Assembly (NCBI GenBank): GCA_030674185.1
Contig: JAPXFY010000271.1
Location: 1-64,000, forward strand
Length of the DNA stretch: 64,000 nucleotides
Origin: Monoplex corrugatus
Taxonomy: Eukaryota > Mollusca > Gastropoda > Littorinimorpha > Ranellidae
Reading direction: 5' to 3'
The position numbers and the translations under genes are program-made. Every line of letters starts with the position of its first letter. Positions within the stretch are counted from its first letter, which is position 1. Below, one piece after another: positions 13,029 through 25,185 of the stretch. A model generated the notes under the pieces. The model had not been told where the DNA came from. It saw only the letters and a program-made list of their open reading frames with translations, and searched no databases.

Positions 13029-13190
13029 CTTGTGGTGGCTCAGTACGGTAGGCGCATGTTGTCACAACAGCAAACTTACTGACGATGTCTAGAGACACAT
13101 ACAGTTATGGCCATTTAGTGAAATGTCCATATCAACATGTCTACTGTAGATATGGTAAGTCAGAAATATACCCAGTGTCACCAAAGGGAC

Positions 13191-14987
13191 ACACACATAT
13201 GTGCAATGCGTCCACTTGGACATACAAACATGTCCAGTGTGTCAAACGAAAACATACAAACATGTCCAATTTATCAAAGGGGGACATGCAAACATGTCCA
13301 ATGTATGAAAGAGAGGTACATACAAACATGTCCAATGCATGAAATAGAGGGACATAAAAACATGTTCAATGTATGAAAGAGAGGGACATACAAACATGTC
13401 CAATGTATGAAAGAGAGGGACATACAAACATGTCCAATGTATGAAAGAGAGGGACATACAAACATGTCCAATGTATGAAAGAGAGGGACATAAAAACATG
13501 TCCAATGCATGAAATAGAGGGACATAAAAACATGTCCAATGCATGAAGGAGAGGGACATACAAACATGTCCAATGCATGAAATAAAGGGACATGCAAACA
13601 TGTCCAATGCATGAAATAGAGGGACATAAAAACATGTCCAATGCATGAAAGAGAGGGACATACAAACATGTCCAATGCATGAAATAGAGGGACATACAAA
13701 CATGTCCAATGCATGAAATAGAGGGACATAAAAACATGTCCAATGCATGAAAGAGAGGGACATAAAAACATGTCCAATGTATGAAAGAGAGGGACATACA
13801 AACATGTCCAATGCATGAAATAAAGGGACATAAAAACATGTCCAATGCATGAAAGAGAGGGACATAATAATATGTCCAATGCATGAAAGAGAGGGACATA
13901 AAAACATGTCCAATGCATGAAAGAGAGGGACATAAAAACATGTCCAATCCATGAAAGAGGGACATACAATCATGTCCAATCCATGAAAGAGGGACATACA
14001 ATCATGTCCAATCCATGAAAGAGGGACATACTATCATGTCCAATCCATGAAAGAAAGACATACAAACATGTCCAATTCATGAAAGAGGGATATACAAACA
14101 TGTCCAATCCATGAAAGAGGGATATACAAACATGTCCAATCCATGAAAGAGGGACATACAATCATGTCCAATCCATGAAAGAGGGATATACAAACATGTC
14201 CAATCCATGAAAGAGGGACATACAATCATGTCCAATCCATGAAAGAGGGATATACAAACATGTCCAATCCATGAAAGAGGGATATACAAACATGTCCAAT
14301 CCAGGAAAGAGGGACATACAATCATGTCCAATCCATGAAAGAGGGACATACAATCATGTCCAATCCATGAAAGAGGGACATACAATCATGTCCAATCCAT
14401 GAAACAGGGACATACAATCATGTCCAATCCATGAAAGAGGGGCATACAATCATGTCCAATCCATGAAAGAGGGACATACAAACATGTCCAATCCATGAAA
14501 GAGGGACATAGAACCATGTCCAATCCATGAAAGAAGGACATACAAACATGTCCAATCCATGAAAACAGGGACATACAATCATGACCAATCCATGAAACAG
14601 GGACATACAATCATGTCCAATCCATGAAACAGGGACATACAATCATGTCCAATCCATGAAAGAGGGACATACAATCATGTCCAATCCATGAAAGAGGGAC
14701 ATACAATCATGTCCAATCCATGAAAGACATACAAACATGTCCAATCCATGAAAGAGGGATAAACAAACGTGTCCAATCCATGAAAGAGGGAGATATATAA
14801 TGTCCAATGCACCAAAAAGGGACATGCAATTATGTCCAAAGCCCAAAACAGGGACATACAAACATGTCCAATGCATGAAAGAGAGGGACAAACAAACAAT
14901 TCCAATGCATCAAAAAGGGACATGCAAACACGTCCAATGAATGAAAGAGAGGGATATACAAACATGTCAAATGTATCAAAAAGGAAA
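13191..14987 (+). repeat. SatA array: 34-bp block then ATCCAT block
   Basis: 13280-13935 is a run of 34-bp monomers (CATGAAAGAGAGGG or CATGAAATAGAGGG) with CATAAAAACATGTCC. Because no minus-strand TGA occurs in this variant, it yields minus ORFs of more than 200 codons with no coding meaning. 13935-14790 is the ATCCAT subfamily. Confidence 0.94.
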
Positions 14988-15232
14988 TTTTCCTTCTAAA
15001 ACTACGTTTAATCTATCATACTTACCGTGGCTCACTGATGCAATAAGCGACAGCGATTTGCCATTCCTGCCTCATGAATAATAACGTCTGAAAGGACCAT
15101 AACTCTGAGACTATATGCGTACAAACTTACTGACTGTGTCTAGAGACACATACAGTTATGGCCATTTAGTGAAATGTCCATATTAACATGTCTACTATAG
15201 ATATGGTAAGTCAGAATTCACCAAAGGGACAC
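14988..15232 (-). other. Spacer type I, copy 3
   Basis: Lacks the AATATACCCAGTGTC stretch present in copies 1 and 2 (reads GTCAGAATTCACC). This deletion is shared with copy 4 at 27464, which pairs the two. Confidence 0.75.
15026..15087 (-). other. Exon-like segment cX, copy 3 (62 bp, open)
   Basis: Open from the first base with the same peptide as copy 2. The second codon boundary shows ACG instead of ACT. Confidence 0.42.
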
Positions 15233-16979
15233 ACAAATATGTGCAATGCGTCCACTTGGACATACAAACATGTCCAGTGTGTCAAACGAAAACATACAAA
15301 CATGTCCAATTTATCAAAGGGGGACATGAACATGTGTTGAATTCGTCCAGCTATACATCAAAGATGTCCAATGCTTCAGAAAGGGACATAGAAACATGTC
15401 CAAAGCTTTAAAGAGGTACATTCAATGCATCCAATGCGTCAAAGAGGGACATACAAACATGTCCAACTGCTTCAAAAAGGGACATACAAACATGTCCAAA
15501 GTCCTAAAAAGGGACATACAAACATGTCCACAACTCTAAAGAGGGACATACAAACATGTCCAATGCATCAAAAACCCACATACAAACCTGTCAAATGCAT
15601 CACAGAGGGACATACAAACATGTCCAATGCATTAAGGAGGGAAAATATAAACATGTCCAATACACCAAAAAAGGGACATACAAATATATCCAATGCATGA
15701 AAGAGGGACATACAAACATGTCCAATACATCAAGGAGGGGCAAACAAACATGTCCAATACACCAAAAAAGGGACATACAAACATGTCCAATACATCAAGG
15801 AGGGGCAAACAAACATGTCCAATACACCAAAAAAGGGACATACAAATATATCCAATGCATGAAAAAGGGACATACAAACATGTCCAATACATCAAGGAGG
15901 GGCAAACAAACATGTCCAATACACCAAAAAAGGGACATACAAATATGTCCAATGTTTCAAAAAGGGACATACCAACATGTCCAATGTTTCAAAAAGGGAG
16001 ATACAAGCATATCCAATGGTGCAAAAAGGGACATACAAACATGTCCAATTCGTCCAGTAAGGACGAACAAACATGTGCAATGCGTCCAGTAAGGACGAAC
16101 AAACATATCCAATGTTTCAAAGAGGGGCTTACAAAAATGTCCAATGTATCAAAAAGGTACATACAAACGTGTCCAATGTTTCAAGAAGGGACTTACTAAC
16201 ATGTCCAATGTCTCAAAAAGGTACATACAAACGTGTCCAATGTTTCAAGAAGGGACTTACTAACATGTCCAATGTCTCAAAAAGGATATACAAACATGTC
16301 CTAAGCCCTAAAAAGGGACATACAAACATGTCCAATACGGCAAAGATGGACATACAATCATATCCAATGCATCAAAGAGAGACACAAACATGTCCAATGC
16401 TTCAAAACAAGAAAAAAAAAAAAAGGGGGGGGGGGCGGGGACATAGAAACATGTCCAAAACCCTAAAGACAGATATACTAACATGTCCAATGCATCAAAG
16501 AGGGACATACAAACATGTCGAATGCTGCAAAAAGGGACATACAAACATGTCCAATGCTTCAAAAACAGACATAGAAACATGTCCAATGCATCAAAGAGGG
16601 ACATACAAACATGTCGAATGCTGCAAAAAGGGAATACAAACATGTCCAATGCTTCAAAAACAGACATAGAAACATGTCCAAAGCTGCAAAAAGGGACATA
16701 CAATCGTGTCAAATGTGTCAAAGAGGGGCACGCTTATAAGGCCAATGCTTCAAAAAGAGATACAAACATGTCCAATGCTTGAAAATGGGACATACAAACA
16801 TGTCCAAAGCCCCAAAAGAGGGACATACAAACATGTCCAATGCATCAAAAAGTGACATACAAACATGTCCAATGCATCAAAGAGGGACATACAAACATGT
16901 CCAATCCTTCAATAGGGACATACAAATATGTCCAATGCTGCAAAAACGGACATACAAACATGCCAAATGCTTCAAAATC
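15233..16979 (+). repeat. SatA array, mixed types
   Basis: Contains repeated ACATCAAGGAGGGGCAAAC / ACACCAAAAAAGGGAC pairs at 15720-15930 and an A13-G11 tract at 16412-16435. 16140-16979 copies the 9.1-9.8 kb block. Confidence 0.93.
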
Positions 16980-17053
16980 AATTGGTACGAAAATGGAAAA
17001 TGCGTTAATAAATAGCACTGAGTATGAACTTACCTACACCATTGCTGTCAACG
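16980..17053 (-). other. Spacer type II, truncated copy
   Basis: Same truncation of cE as at 9806-9891 (breaks after CATTGCTGTC, then AACGAA and SatA). Confidence 0.58.
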
Positions 17054-19725
17054 AACAAACATGTCCAATGCTTCAAAATGGGACATACAAACAAGTCCAG
17101 TGTGTCAAAACAGGACACACAAACATATCCCTAGCCCTAAATACGTACATACATACAAGCATGTCCACTACGTGAAAGAGGGACATAAAATCATGTGCAA
17201 AGTATCAAAAATGGATATACAAACATATCCAACGCATCAAAGAGGGACATACAAACATGTCCAATGCTGCAAAAAGGAACATACAAATACGTCCAATTCG
17301 TCAAAACAGGACACACAAACATGTCCAATGTTTCAAAAAAGGACATACAAACATGTCCAATGGTGCAAAAAGGGACATACAAACATGTCCAACTGCTTCA
17401 AAAAGGGAGATACAAACATGTCCATAGCCCTAAAAAGGGACATACAAACATGTCCACAACTCTAAAGAGGGACATACAAACATGTCCAATGCATCAAAAC
17501 CACACATACAAACTTGTCAAATGCATCACAGAGGGACATACAAACATGTCCAACTGCTTCAAAAAGGGACATACAAACATGTCCAACTGCTTCAAAAAGG
17601 GACATACAAACATGTCCAAAGCCCTAAAAAGGGACATGGACATACAAACATGCCCACAACTCTAAAGAGGGACATACAAACATATCCAATGCATCAAAAA
17701 CCCACATTTAAACCTGTCAAATGCATCACAGAGGGACATACAGATATGTCCAATGCATTAAGGAGGGAAATATAAACATGTCCAATACACCAAAAAAGGG
17801 ACATACAAATATATCCAATGCATGAAAAAGGGACATACAAACATGTCCAATACATCAAGGAGGGGCAAACAAACATGTCCAATACACCAAAAAAGGGACA
17901 TACAAATATGTCCAATGTTTCAAAAAGGGACATACCAACATGTCCAATGTTTCAAAGAAGGGCTTACAAACATGTCCAATGGTGCAAAAAGGGACATACA
18001 AACATGTCCAATTCGTCCAGTAAGGACGAACAAACATGTGCAATGCGTCCAGTAAGGACGAACAAACATATCCAATGTTTCAAAGAGGGGCTTACAAAAA
18101 TGTCCACTACGTGAAAGAGGGACATAAAATCATGTGCAAAGTATCAAAAATGGATATACAAACATGTCCAACGCATCAAAGAGGGACATACAAACATGTC
18201 CAATGCTGCAAAAAGGAACATACAAATACGTCCAATTCGTCAAAGCGGGACACACAAACATGTCCAATGTTTCAAAAAGGGACATACAAACATGTCCAAT
18301 GGTGCAAAAAGGGACATACAAACATGTCCAACTCGTCCAGTAAGGACGAACAAACATGTGCAATGAGTCCAGTAAGGACGAACAAACGTGTCCAATGCTT
18401 CAAAATGGGACATACAAACATGTCCAATGTAACAAAACGAGACGCACAAACATGTCCCAAGACCTAAAGCGTACATACAAGCATGTCCAATACGTCAACG
18501 AGAGACATATAATCAGGTCCAATGCATCGCAAAGGGACATACAAACATGTCCAATGCTTCAAAAGGGACAGAGAAATGTCCAAAAGCCCTAAAGAGGGAC
18601 ATACAAGCATGTCCAATTCGTCAAAGAGGGACATACAAACACGTCCAATGTTGCAAAAAAGGACATGCAAACATGTCCAATACGTCCAATAAGGACATAC
18701 AAACATATCCAATGTTTCAAAAAGGGGCTTACAAACATGTCCAATGTTTCAAAAAGGGACTTACAAACATGTCCAATATTTTAAAAAGGGACTTACAAAC
18801 ATGTCCAATGTATCAAACAGGTACATACAAACGTGTCCAATGTTTCGAAAGGGGACATACAAACATGTCCAATGCTTCAAAAGGGACAGAGAAATGTCCA
18901 AAAGCCCTAAAGAGGGACATACAAGCATGTCCAATTCGTCAAAGAGGGACATACAAACATGTCCAATCCGTCCAATAAGGACATACAAACATATCCAATG
19001 TTTCAAAGAAGGGCTTACAAACATGTCCAATGTTTTAAAAAGGGACTTAGAAACATGTCCAATGTATCAAAAAGGTACATACAAACGTGTCCAATGTTTC
19101 AAGAAGGGACTTACTAACATGTCCAATGTCTCAAAAAGGATATACAAACATGTCCTAAGCCCTAAAAAGGGACATACAAACATGTCCAATACGGCAAAGA
19201 TGGACATACAATCATGTCCAATGCATCAAAGAGAGACACAAACATGTCCAATGCTTCAAAACAAAACAAAAAGGGGTGGGCGGGGACATAGAAACATGTC
19301 CAAAACCCTAAAGAGGGACATACAAACACGTCCAATGCATCAAAGAGGGACATACAAACATGTCGAATGCTGCAAAAAGGGACATACAAACATGTCCAAT
19401 GCTTCAAAAACAGACATAGAAACATGTCCAAAGCTGCAAAAAGGGACATACAATCGTGTCAAATGCGTCAAAGAGGGGCACGCAAATAAGGCCAATGCTT
19501 CAAAAAGGGACATACAAACATGTCCAATGCTTGAAAATGGGACATACAAACATGTCCAAAGCCCTAAAGAGGGACATACAAACATGTCCAATGCATCAAA
19601 AAGTGACATACAAACATGTCCAATGCATCAAAGAGGGACATACAAACATGTCCAATCCTTCAATAGGGACATACAAATATGTCCAATGCTGCAAAAACGG
19701 ATATACAAACATGCCAAATGCTTCA
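17054..19725 (+). repeat. SatA array, left part of the 3.94-kb tandem duplication
   Basis: From about 17351 the sequence recurs at +3,936 bp with almost no differences. It includes a short AACAAAAAGGGGTGGGCGGGG tract near 19263 in place of the long A/G homopolymers. Confidence 0.93.
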
Positions 19726-19784
19726 AAATCAATTGGTACGAAAATGGAAAATGCGTTAATAAATAGCACTGAGTATGAACTTAC

Positions 19785-19894
19785 CTACACCATTGCTGTC
19801 AGGTAGTTTCTGCCCATTTTTCAATAATGGTCCATAGCCTCTCAAGAACACCACAGTATCACAGGGAACTCATTTCACCATATGGCTCAGTTTT
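19785..19894 (-). pseudogene. cE exon-like copy (110 bp, frameshifted)
   Basis: Identical to the copy at 11721-11830, splice sites included. Confidence 0.45.
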
Positions 19895-19994
19895 CTGCAA
19901 TGAAACAATCAATAATGTGAGAATCTATTCTACAAAGCAAGAGAAATTTGGTAAAAAAAAAAGAAGATAAATGATATAACCGACCTACACGTTC

Positions 19995-20078
19995 CTGCTT
20001 CACTGCTGTCAGGTGGTTTCTGTAGATTTGTACTTGAACAGTATACTCGGACTATATTCAAGAAGATGGTTCAGTATT
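19995..20078 (-). pseudogene. cE2 exon-like copy (84 bp)
   Basis: Same internal deletion and missing donor as at 11935-12018. Confidence 0.4.
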
Positions 20079-20243
20079 CTGAACTCAAAGAATCATTAGT
20101 GTGTATATGAGAATCTGATCTACAATGCAAGGAAAGTACTTGGTATATGAAAAACGAGAAATGCTTTCCTTGTGCGAAGTACAATACAATAAAAAGGAAT
20201 AATAGATTTAGAGAACAAATAAGCATTCAACAGAACTACTCAC

Positions 20244-20372
20244 CTTTTTCAGAAGGAACAAATTCAGCTCTTGAAAGTGAACGACTGAAACAGAAAGAAC
20301 TTTCGAAAATGATAATTGCACAGACCAAAGATGCCCTTAGGCCGTGATTTTACACCATTCAGTCTGTGGCAC
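20244..20372 (-). pseudogene. cA exon-like copy (129 bp, one stop)
   Basis: Same TAA at codon 12 as the 12184 copy. The donor GTGAGTAG is intact. Confidence 0.45.
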
Positions 20373-20512
20373 CTGTGGTGGCTCAGTATAGTAGGTGCAT
20401 GTTGTCACAACATCATATGCATGCAAACTGACTGTATCCACAGAGACATACAGTTCTAGCCATTCAGTGAACTGTCCATACCAACATGTCTAATGTGTTC
20501 ATGTTAATTTAC

Positions 20513-20817
20513 CAGTAAACCCTCACATAAATATGTCCATAGCGTCGTGTCTTACATACAAACGTCCATAAACGTGGACACACAAGTATGTCCAATGTGT
20601 CAAAGAGAGGCATACAAAGATGTTCAATCCATCAAAATGGGACATATAAACATGTCCAAATCGAAAACGGGACATACAAATATGTCCAATGCGTCAAATA
20701 GGGACATACAACTATGTCCAATGCGTCAAAGGAATATACAGAAATATGTCCAAAGCATCCACGCTGATATACTAGCGTAGCAAATTCATCAAAAGGATAC
20801 AAAGACATATAGCTGAT
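20513..20817 (-). pseudogene. cS exon-like copy (305 bp)
   Basis: One G fewer in the AAAACGGGACA run than the 12453 and 24448 copies, so it is the only one of the three that is not a multiple of three. Confidence 0.42.
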
Positions 20818-20958
20818 CTGTCAATTAAAGAATCATTCATGTGTATATGAGAATATGTTCTACAAAGCGAGTAAATGTATTTGAAAAACAGGAAATGCTT
20901 TCCTTGTGTGAAGGAAAATAGGGATAAACAGATTTGGAGAACAAACAAAACCACTCAC

Positions 20959-21087
20959 CTTTTTCAGAAGGAAGACATTAAGCCCTTGATAACGAACAAC
21001 TGAAACAGGAACATTTGAAAACGGTATTCAAATTTGATCGAAGATGCCCTTAGCCCATGATGTAACTGCCATTCTTAGTCTGTGACG
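20959..21087 (-). pseudogene. cA exon-like copy, second type (129 bp, one stop)
   Basis: Same TGA at codon 20 as the 12900 copy. Confidence 0.45.
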
Positions 21088-21249
21088 CTTGTGGTGGCTC
21101 AGTACGGTAGGCGCATGTTGTCACAACAGCAAACTTACTGACGATGTCTAGAGACACATACAGTTATGGCCATTTAGTGAAATGTCCATATCAACATGTC
21201 TACTGTAGATATGGTAAGTCAGAAATATACCCAGTGTCACCAAAGGGAC

Positions 21250-23660
21250 ACACACATATGTGCAATGCGTCCACTTGGACATACAAACATGTCCAATGGT
21301 GCAAAAAGGGACATACAAACATGTCCAACTGCTTCAAAAAGGGAGATACAAACATGTCCATAGCCCTAAAAAGGGACATACAAACATGTCCACAACTCTA
21401 AAGAGGGACATACAAACATGTCCAATGCATCAAAACCACACATACAAACTTGTCAAATGCATCACAGAGGGACATACAAACATGTCCAACTGCTTCAAAA
21501 AGGGACATACAAACATGTCCAACTGCTTCAAAAAGGGACATACAAACATGTCCAAAGCCCTAAAAAGGGACATGGACATACAAACATGTCCACAACTCTA
21601 AAGAGGGACATACAAACATATCCAATGCATCAAAAACCCACATTTAAACCTGTCAAATGCATCACAGAGGGACATACAAATATGTCCAATGCATTAAGGA
21701 GGGAAATATAAACATGTCCAATACACCAAAAAAGGGACATACAAATATATCCAATGCATGAAAAAGGGACATATAAACATGTCCAATACATCAAGGAGGG
21801 GCAAACAAACATGTCCAATACACCAAAAAAGGGACATACAAATATGTCCAATGTTTCAAAAAGGGACATACCAACATGTCCAATGTTTCAAAGAAGGGCT
21901 TACAAACATGTCCAATGGTGCAAAAAGGGACATACAAACATGTCCAATTCGTCCAGTAAGGACGAACAAACATGTGCAATGCGTCCAGTAAGGACGAACA
22001 AACATATCCAATGTTTCAAAGAGGGGCTTACAAAAATGTCCACTACGTGAAAGAGGGACATAAAATCATGTGCAAAGTATCAAAAATGGATATACAAACA
22101 TGTCCAACGCATCAAAGAGGGACATACAAACATGTCCAATGCTGCAAAAAGGAACATACAAATACGTCCAATTCGTCAAAGCGGGACACACAAACATGTC
22201 CAATGTTTCAAAAAGGGACATACAAACATGTCCAATGGTGCAAAAAGGGACATACAAACATGTCCAACTCGTCCAGTAAGGACGAACAAACATGTGCAAT
22301 GAGTCCAGTAAGGACGAACAAACGTGTCCAATGCTTCAAAATGGGACATACAAACATGTCCAATGTAACAAAACGAGACGCACAAACATGTCCCAAGACC
22401 TAAAGCGTACATACAAGCATGTCCAATACGTCAACGAGAGACATATAATCAGGTCCAATGCATCGCAAAGGGACATACAAACATGTCCAATGCTTCAAAA
22501 GGGACAGAGAAATGTCCAAAAGCCCTAAAGAGGGACATACAAGCATGTCCAATTCGTCAAAGAGGGACATACAAACACGTCCAATGTTGCAAAAAAGGAC
22601 ATGCAAACATGTCCAATACGTCCAATAAGGACATACAAACATATCCAATGTTTCAAAAAGGGGCTTACAAACATGTCCAATGTTTCAAAAAGGGACTTAC
22701 AAACATGTCCAATATTTTAAAAAGGGACTTACAAACATGTCCAATGTATCAAACAGGTACATACAAACGTGTCCAATGTTTCGAAAGGGGACATACAAAC
22801 ATGTCCAATGCTTCAAAAGGGACAGAGAAATGTCCAAAAGCCCTAAAGAGGGACATACAAGCATGTCCAATTCGTCAAAGAGGGACATACAAACATGTCC
22901 AATCCGTCCAATAAGGACATACAAACATATCCAATGTTTCAAAGAAGGGCTTACAAACATGTCCAATGTTTTAAAAAGGGACTTAGAAACATGTCCAATG
23001 TATCAAAAAGGTACATACAAACGTGTCCAATGTTTCAAGAAGGGACTTACTAACATGTCCAATGTCTCAAAAAGGATATACAAACATGTCCTAAGCCCTA
23101 AAAAGGGACATACAAACATGTCCAATACGGCAAAGATGGACATACAATCATGTCCAATGCATCAAAGAGAGACACAAACATGTCCAATGCTTCAAAACAA
23201 AACAAAAAGGGGTGGGCGGGGACATAGAAACATGTCCAAAACCCTAAAGAGGACATACAAACACGTCCAATGCATCAAAGAGGGACATACAAACATGTCG
23301 AATGCTGCAAAAAGGGACATACAAACATGTCCAATGCTTCAAAAACAGACATAGAAACATGTCCAAAGCTGCAAAAAGGGACATACAATCGTGTCAAATG
23401 CGTCAAAGAGGGGCACGCAAATAAGGCCAATGCTTCAAAAAGGGACATACAAACATGTCCAATGCTTGAAAATGGGACATACAAACATGTCCAAAGCCCT
23501 AAAGAGGGACATACAAACATGTCCAATGCATCAAAAAGTGACATACAAACATGTCCAATGCATCAAAGAGGGACATACAAACATGTCCAATCCTTCAATA
23601 GGGACATACAAATATGTCCAATGCTGCAAAAACGGATATACAAACATGCCAAATGCTTCA
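21250..23660 (+). repeat. SatA array, right part of the 3.94-kb tandem duplication
   Basis: Matches 17351-19725 at +3,936 bp. One base is missing in the AAAGAGGACATAC step near 23249, which shifts the offset to 3,935. Confidence 0.93.
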
Positions 23661-23719
23661 AAATCAATTGGTACGAAAATGGAAAATGCGTTAATAAATA
23701 GCACTGAGTATGAACTTAC

Positions 23720-23829
23720 CTACACCATTGCTGTCAGGTAGTTTCTGCCCATTTTTCAATAATGGTCCATAGCCTCTCAAGAACACCACAGTATCACAGG
23801 GAACTCATTTCACCATATGGCTCAGTTTT
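23720..23829 (-). pseudogene. cE exon-like copy (110 bp, frameshifted)
   Basis: As at 11721-11830; acceptor TTTCATTGCAG and donor GTAAGTTC intact. Confidence 0.45.
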
Positions 23830-23929
23830 CTGCAATGAAACAATCAATAATGTGAGAATCTATTCTACAAAGCAAGAGAAATTTGGTAAAAAAAAAAGAA
23901 GATAAATGATATAACCGACCTACACGTTC

Positions 23930-24013
23930 CTGCTTCACTGCTGTCAGGTGGTTTCTGTAGATTTGTACTTGAACAGTATACTCGGACTATATTCAAGAAG
24001 ATGGTTCAGTATT
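23930..24013 (-). pseudogene. cE2 exon-like copy (84 bp)
   Basis: As at 11935-12018. Confidence 0.4.
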
Positions 24014-24178
24014 CTGAACTCAAAGAATCATTAGTGTGTATATGAGAATCTGATCTACAATGCAAGGAAAGTACTTGGTATTTGAAAAACGAGAAATGCT
24101 TTCCTTGTGCGAAGTACAATACAATAAAAAGGAATAATAGATTTAGAGAACAAATAAGCATTCAACAGAACTACTCAC

Positions 24179-24307
24179 CTTTTTCAGAAGGAACAAATTC
24201 AGCTCTTGAAAGTGAACGACTGAAACAGAAAGAACTTTCGAAAATGATAATTGCACAGACCAAAGATGCCCTTAGGCCGTGATTTTACACCATTCAGTCT
24301 GTGGCAC
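24179..24307 (-). pseudogene. cA exon-like copy (129 bp, one stop)
   Basis: As at 12184-12312. Confidence 0.45.
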
Positions 24308-24447
24308 CTGTGGTGGCTCAGTATAGTAGGTGCATGTTGTCACAACATCATATGCATGCAAACTGACTGTATCCACAGAGACATACAGTTCTAGCCATTC
24401 AGTGAACTGTCCATACCAACATGTCTAATGTGTTCATGTTAATTTAC

Positions 24448-24753
24448 CAGTAAGCCCTCACATAAATATGTTCATAGCGTCGTGTCTTACATACAAACGT
24501 CCATAAACGTGGACACACAAGTATGTCCAATGTGTCAAAGAGAGGCATACAAAGATGTTCAATCCATCAAAATGGGACATATAAACATGTCCAAATCGAA
24601 AACGGGGACATACAAATATGTCCAATGCGTCAAATAGGGACATACAACTATGTCCAATGCGTCAAAGGAATATACAGAAATATGTCCAAAGCATCCACGC
24701 TGATATACTAGCGTAGCAAATTCATCAAAAGGATACAAAGACATATAGCTGAT
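24448..24753 (-). pseudogene. cS exon-like copy (306 bp)
   Basis: As at 12453-12758, with GTTCATAGC replacing GTCCATAGC near the donor end. Confidence 0.42.
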
Positions 24754-24894
24754 CTGTCAATTAAAGAATCATTCATGTGTATATGAGAATATGTTCTACA
24801 AAGCGAGTAAATGTATTTGAAAAACAGGAAATGCTTTCCTTGTGTGAAGGAAAATAGGGATAAACAGATTTGGAGAACAAACAAAACCACTCAC

Positions 24895-25023
24895 CTTTTT
24901 CAGAAGGAAGACATTAAGCCCTTGATAACGAACAACTGAAACAGGAACATTTGAAAACGGTATTCAAATTTGATCGAAGATGCCCTTAGCCCATGATGTA
25001 ACTGCCATTCTTAGTCTGTGACG
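24895..25023 (-). pseudogene. cA exon-like copy, second type (129 bp, one stop)
   Basis: As at 12900-13028. Confidence 0.45.
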
Positions 25024-25185
25024 CTTGTGGTGGCTCAGTACGGTAGGCGCATGTTGTCACAACAGCAAACTTACTGACGATGTCTAGAGACACATACAGT
25101 TATGGCCATTTAGTGAAATGTCCATATCAACATGTCTACTGTAGATATGGTAAGTCAGAAATATACCCAGTGTCACCAAAGGGAC

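Larger units (their letters stand above)
11663..13190 (-). other. Spacer type II, complete copy a (multi-exon-like cassette)
   Basis: Minus-strand order: half spacer I (13190-13069), cA (13028-12900), 141-bp intron, cS (12758-12453), 140-bp intron, cA (12312-12184), 165-bp intron, cE2 (12018-11935), cE (11830-11721), then SatA. Repeated almost identically at 19726-21249 and 23661-25185. A degenerate multi-exon gene fragment is the best reading. The gene family is not recognised. Confidence 0.6.
19726..21249 (-). other. Spacer type II, complete copy b
   Basis: Same cassette order as 11663-13190, with differences of only a few bases, including a shorter poly-A near 19955. Confidence 0.6.
23661..25185 (-). 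other. Spacer type II, complete copy c
   Basis: Third near-identical copy of the cassette. It is followed at 25186 by the 34-bp SatA block as in copy a, whereas copy b runs into mixed SatA, so copies a and c share their flank. Confidence 0.6.
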
